Source: Butyrivibrio fibrisolvens 16/4
Lineage (GTDB): Bacteria > Bacillota > Clostridia > Lachnospirales > Lachnospiraceae
DNA: 64,000 nucleotides
NCBI GenBank assembly: GCA_000209815.1
Contig: FP929036.1
Span: 1,199,110 to 1,263,109 of the forward strand
Reading direction: 5' to 3'
The first letter of the stretch is position 1; each line of letters begins with the position of its first letter. The notes below the pieces were generated by a model that saw only the letters and a list, made by a program, of their open reading frames with translations, was not told the origin of the DNA and did not search any database. A program made the translations under genes and the position numbers. This document shows, in pieces, positions 62,970 to 64,000 of the stretch.

Positions 62970-63650
62970 ATGAAAATTTTATTCATAGGCAACAGCCATA
63001 CATACATGAATGACATGCCAGAGCTTGCCAGACGTATGATAGAAGATGCGACAGGAGAAGCTTGTGAAGTTTACATGCTAGCTTATTCAGGTAGATCACT
63101 AAGGTGGCATATGGAAGAAGAGTATTTCTCGGAGCGATTTAATATTCTACATGGGAAATATGATTACTGTGTTATTCAGGAACAGGCGCATCCAATGCCT
63201 GCAGAGGAAGACACTATAAAGTACGCAACAAAGATAGTGGAACTCTGCAAACGGGTGGGGACAGTGCCAGTTATCTTTGAGACCTGGGCTGAGAAGGCAA
63301 AGCCAGAAAATCAGATAGAGATGAACCGTAGATACAGAAGCCTTGCGACAAAGCTTGATGCTAGGCTTGCACCAATTGGTGAGTTATGGAGTGAAGTTTT
63401 AAATTCATCTGACGTTGATTTATATTTTAGAGATGGCGAACATGCATCAGTAATTGGTGATTTTCTGATTGCAATTGTACTTACGAAGGTTATTGCAGGA
63501 AAGCTTCCTAAAGAGAGCTTTAAAACAGCATTTGATTTTACTGTGCCAGAGCAATTCCAACCAGTAAAAGAAAATGTTCAGGATGAAGTGGTTGAGTTGG
63601 AGGCAGCAGTTATTTCATTAATAAGAGAACAGGTAGGCAAGGGATTATAA
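62970..63650 (+). CDS. SGNH/GDSL-like hydrolase
   Basis: 226 residues. Block I IGNSHTYMNDMPELARRM supplies the nucleophile Ser; the Asp/His pair is likely in YFRDGEHASVIGDFLIA near 145-155. The IQEQAHPMP segment replaces a usual block. This resembles DUF4886/SGNH esterases. No signal peptide. It is flush with the NUDIX gene (TAATG overlap), so co-translated. Confidence 0.75.
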   Translation: MKILFIGNSHTYMNDMPELARRMIEDATGEACEVYMLAYSGRSLRWHMEEEYFSERFNILHGKYDYCVIQEQAHPMPAEEDTIKYATKIVELCKRVGTVPVIFETWAEKAKPENQIEMNRRYRSLATKLDARLAPIGELWSEVLNSSDVDLYFRDGEHASVIGDFLIAIVLTKVIAGKLPKESFKTAFDFTVPEQFQPVKENVQDEVVELEAAVISLIREQVGKGL

Positions 63651-64000
63651 TGGTTGAAGAGATTTTTGACATCGTAGATGAAAAGGGACAGCCTACAGGA
63701 GAGACAGTGACTAGATCGCAGGCTCACGCTGAAGGTGTTAGACACAGAACTGCTCATATATGGGTGGTTCGTGACAATGGAGACAAAACAGAGGTACTTT
63801 TGCAGAAGAGAGCTTTAAACAAGGACTCTTTTCCTGGCAGATATGATACTTCATCAGCCGGTCATATTCAGGCGGGTGATGAGCCGTTGGAATCTGCAAT
63901 TAGGGAGCTTTCTGAGGAGCTTGGTATTCAGGCTGATGCAGATGATTTGAATTTTGCAGGAACATTTCCTATTCAGTATGAGAAGGAATTTCACGGCAAG
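63650..64000 (+). CDS. NUDIX hydrolase, isopentenyl-diphosphate isomerase-like (3' end outside window)
   Basis: 117 residues visible. EEIFDIVDEKGQPTGETVTRSQAH, then HIWVVRDN and SAGHIQAGDEPLESAIRELSEELGI; the last holds the NUDIX box core (GxxxxxExxxRExxEE). The N-terminal segment is typical of the IDI/YfcD-like branch. The gene continues past the window. Confidence 0.88.
   Translation, partial: MVEEIFDIVDEKGQPTGETVTRSQAHAEGVRHRTAHIWVVRDNGDKTEVLLQKRALNKDSFPGRYDTSSAGHIQAGDEPLESAIRELSEELGIQADADDLNFAGTFPIQYEKEFHGK

Overview
The window looks like chromosome from a low-to-moderate-GC, Gram-positive anaerobe of the Lachnospiraceae, most like Butyrivibrio/Pseudobutyrivibrio. The basis is plant arabinan degradation, a flavin-based electron-export locus, pyruvate phosphate dikinase, strong AGGAGG ribosome sites and small families typical of that group (DUF6171, DUF4317, DUF5680). 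Genus is an inference. No rRNA, tRNA or CRISPR array was seen.

Layout. 1-8.3 kb: arabinan/arabinoside utilisation. Two GH43 enzymes, a large ArsR-type regulator on the other strand, then an ABC importer (lipoprotein and two permeases) and a GH51 arabinofuranosidase, with hairpins between the cistrons. 8.4-15.7 kb: a complete-looking flavin-based extracellular electron transfer locus: UbiA prenyltransferase, membrane-anchored NDH-2, polyprenyl synthase, FMN-binding lipoprotein with two domains, ApbE flavin transferase, EetA and EetB. 15.7-18.8 kb: DegV, membrane proteins and a TetR regulator. 18.8-27.3 kb: an accessory Sec export cluster (SecY2, Asp1, Asp3, SecA2, GtfA, GtfB) without a visible Asp2 or exported substrate. 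27.5-30.1 kb: PPDK. 30.2-62.9 kb: a long accessory region of short, single-gene or two-gene modules. 63-64 kb: SGNH hydrolase and a NUDIX gene.

The accessory region is a patchwork. It holds an orphan ParB and a decayed second copy, a TraG/VirD4 coupling-protein remnant split by a 2.8-kb group II intron, two MerR regulators with recognisable 19-bp-spacer promoters, an AAA/DUF234 ATPase, a zinc-macrodomain/SirTM pair, two near-identical XRE repressors divergent from different cargo, a RhuM-Fic protein, a PBECR-type nuclease between direct repeats, an HTH-MNT/HEPN toxin-antitoxin pair, and a MEMO-AMMECR1 fusion with its radical SAM partner. Between the modules lie several repeat families that ordinary annotation would leave blank: a 55-nt element in four near-identical copies, usually followed by a terminator; six copies of TACGGAA-N22-24-TTCCGTA; 52-bp tandem repeats with GGGCAGTAC/GTACTGCTC arms; and recurring promoter-leader modules.

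A quality warning applies to the whole window. About twenty otherwise intact genes are broken by single-base indels, mostly one base missing from a homopolymer. The simplest reading is uncorrected consensus error, so I annotate these as full-length genes with a noted frameshift rather than as pseudogenes. Products whose frame is broken should be read as reconstructions.
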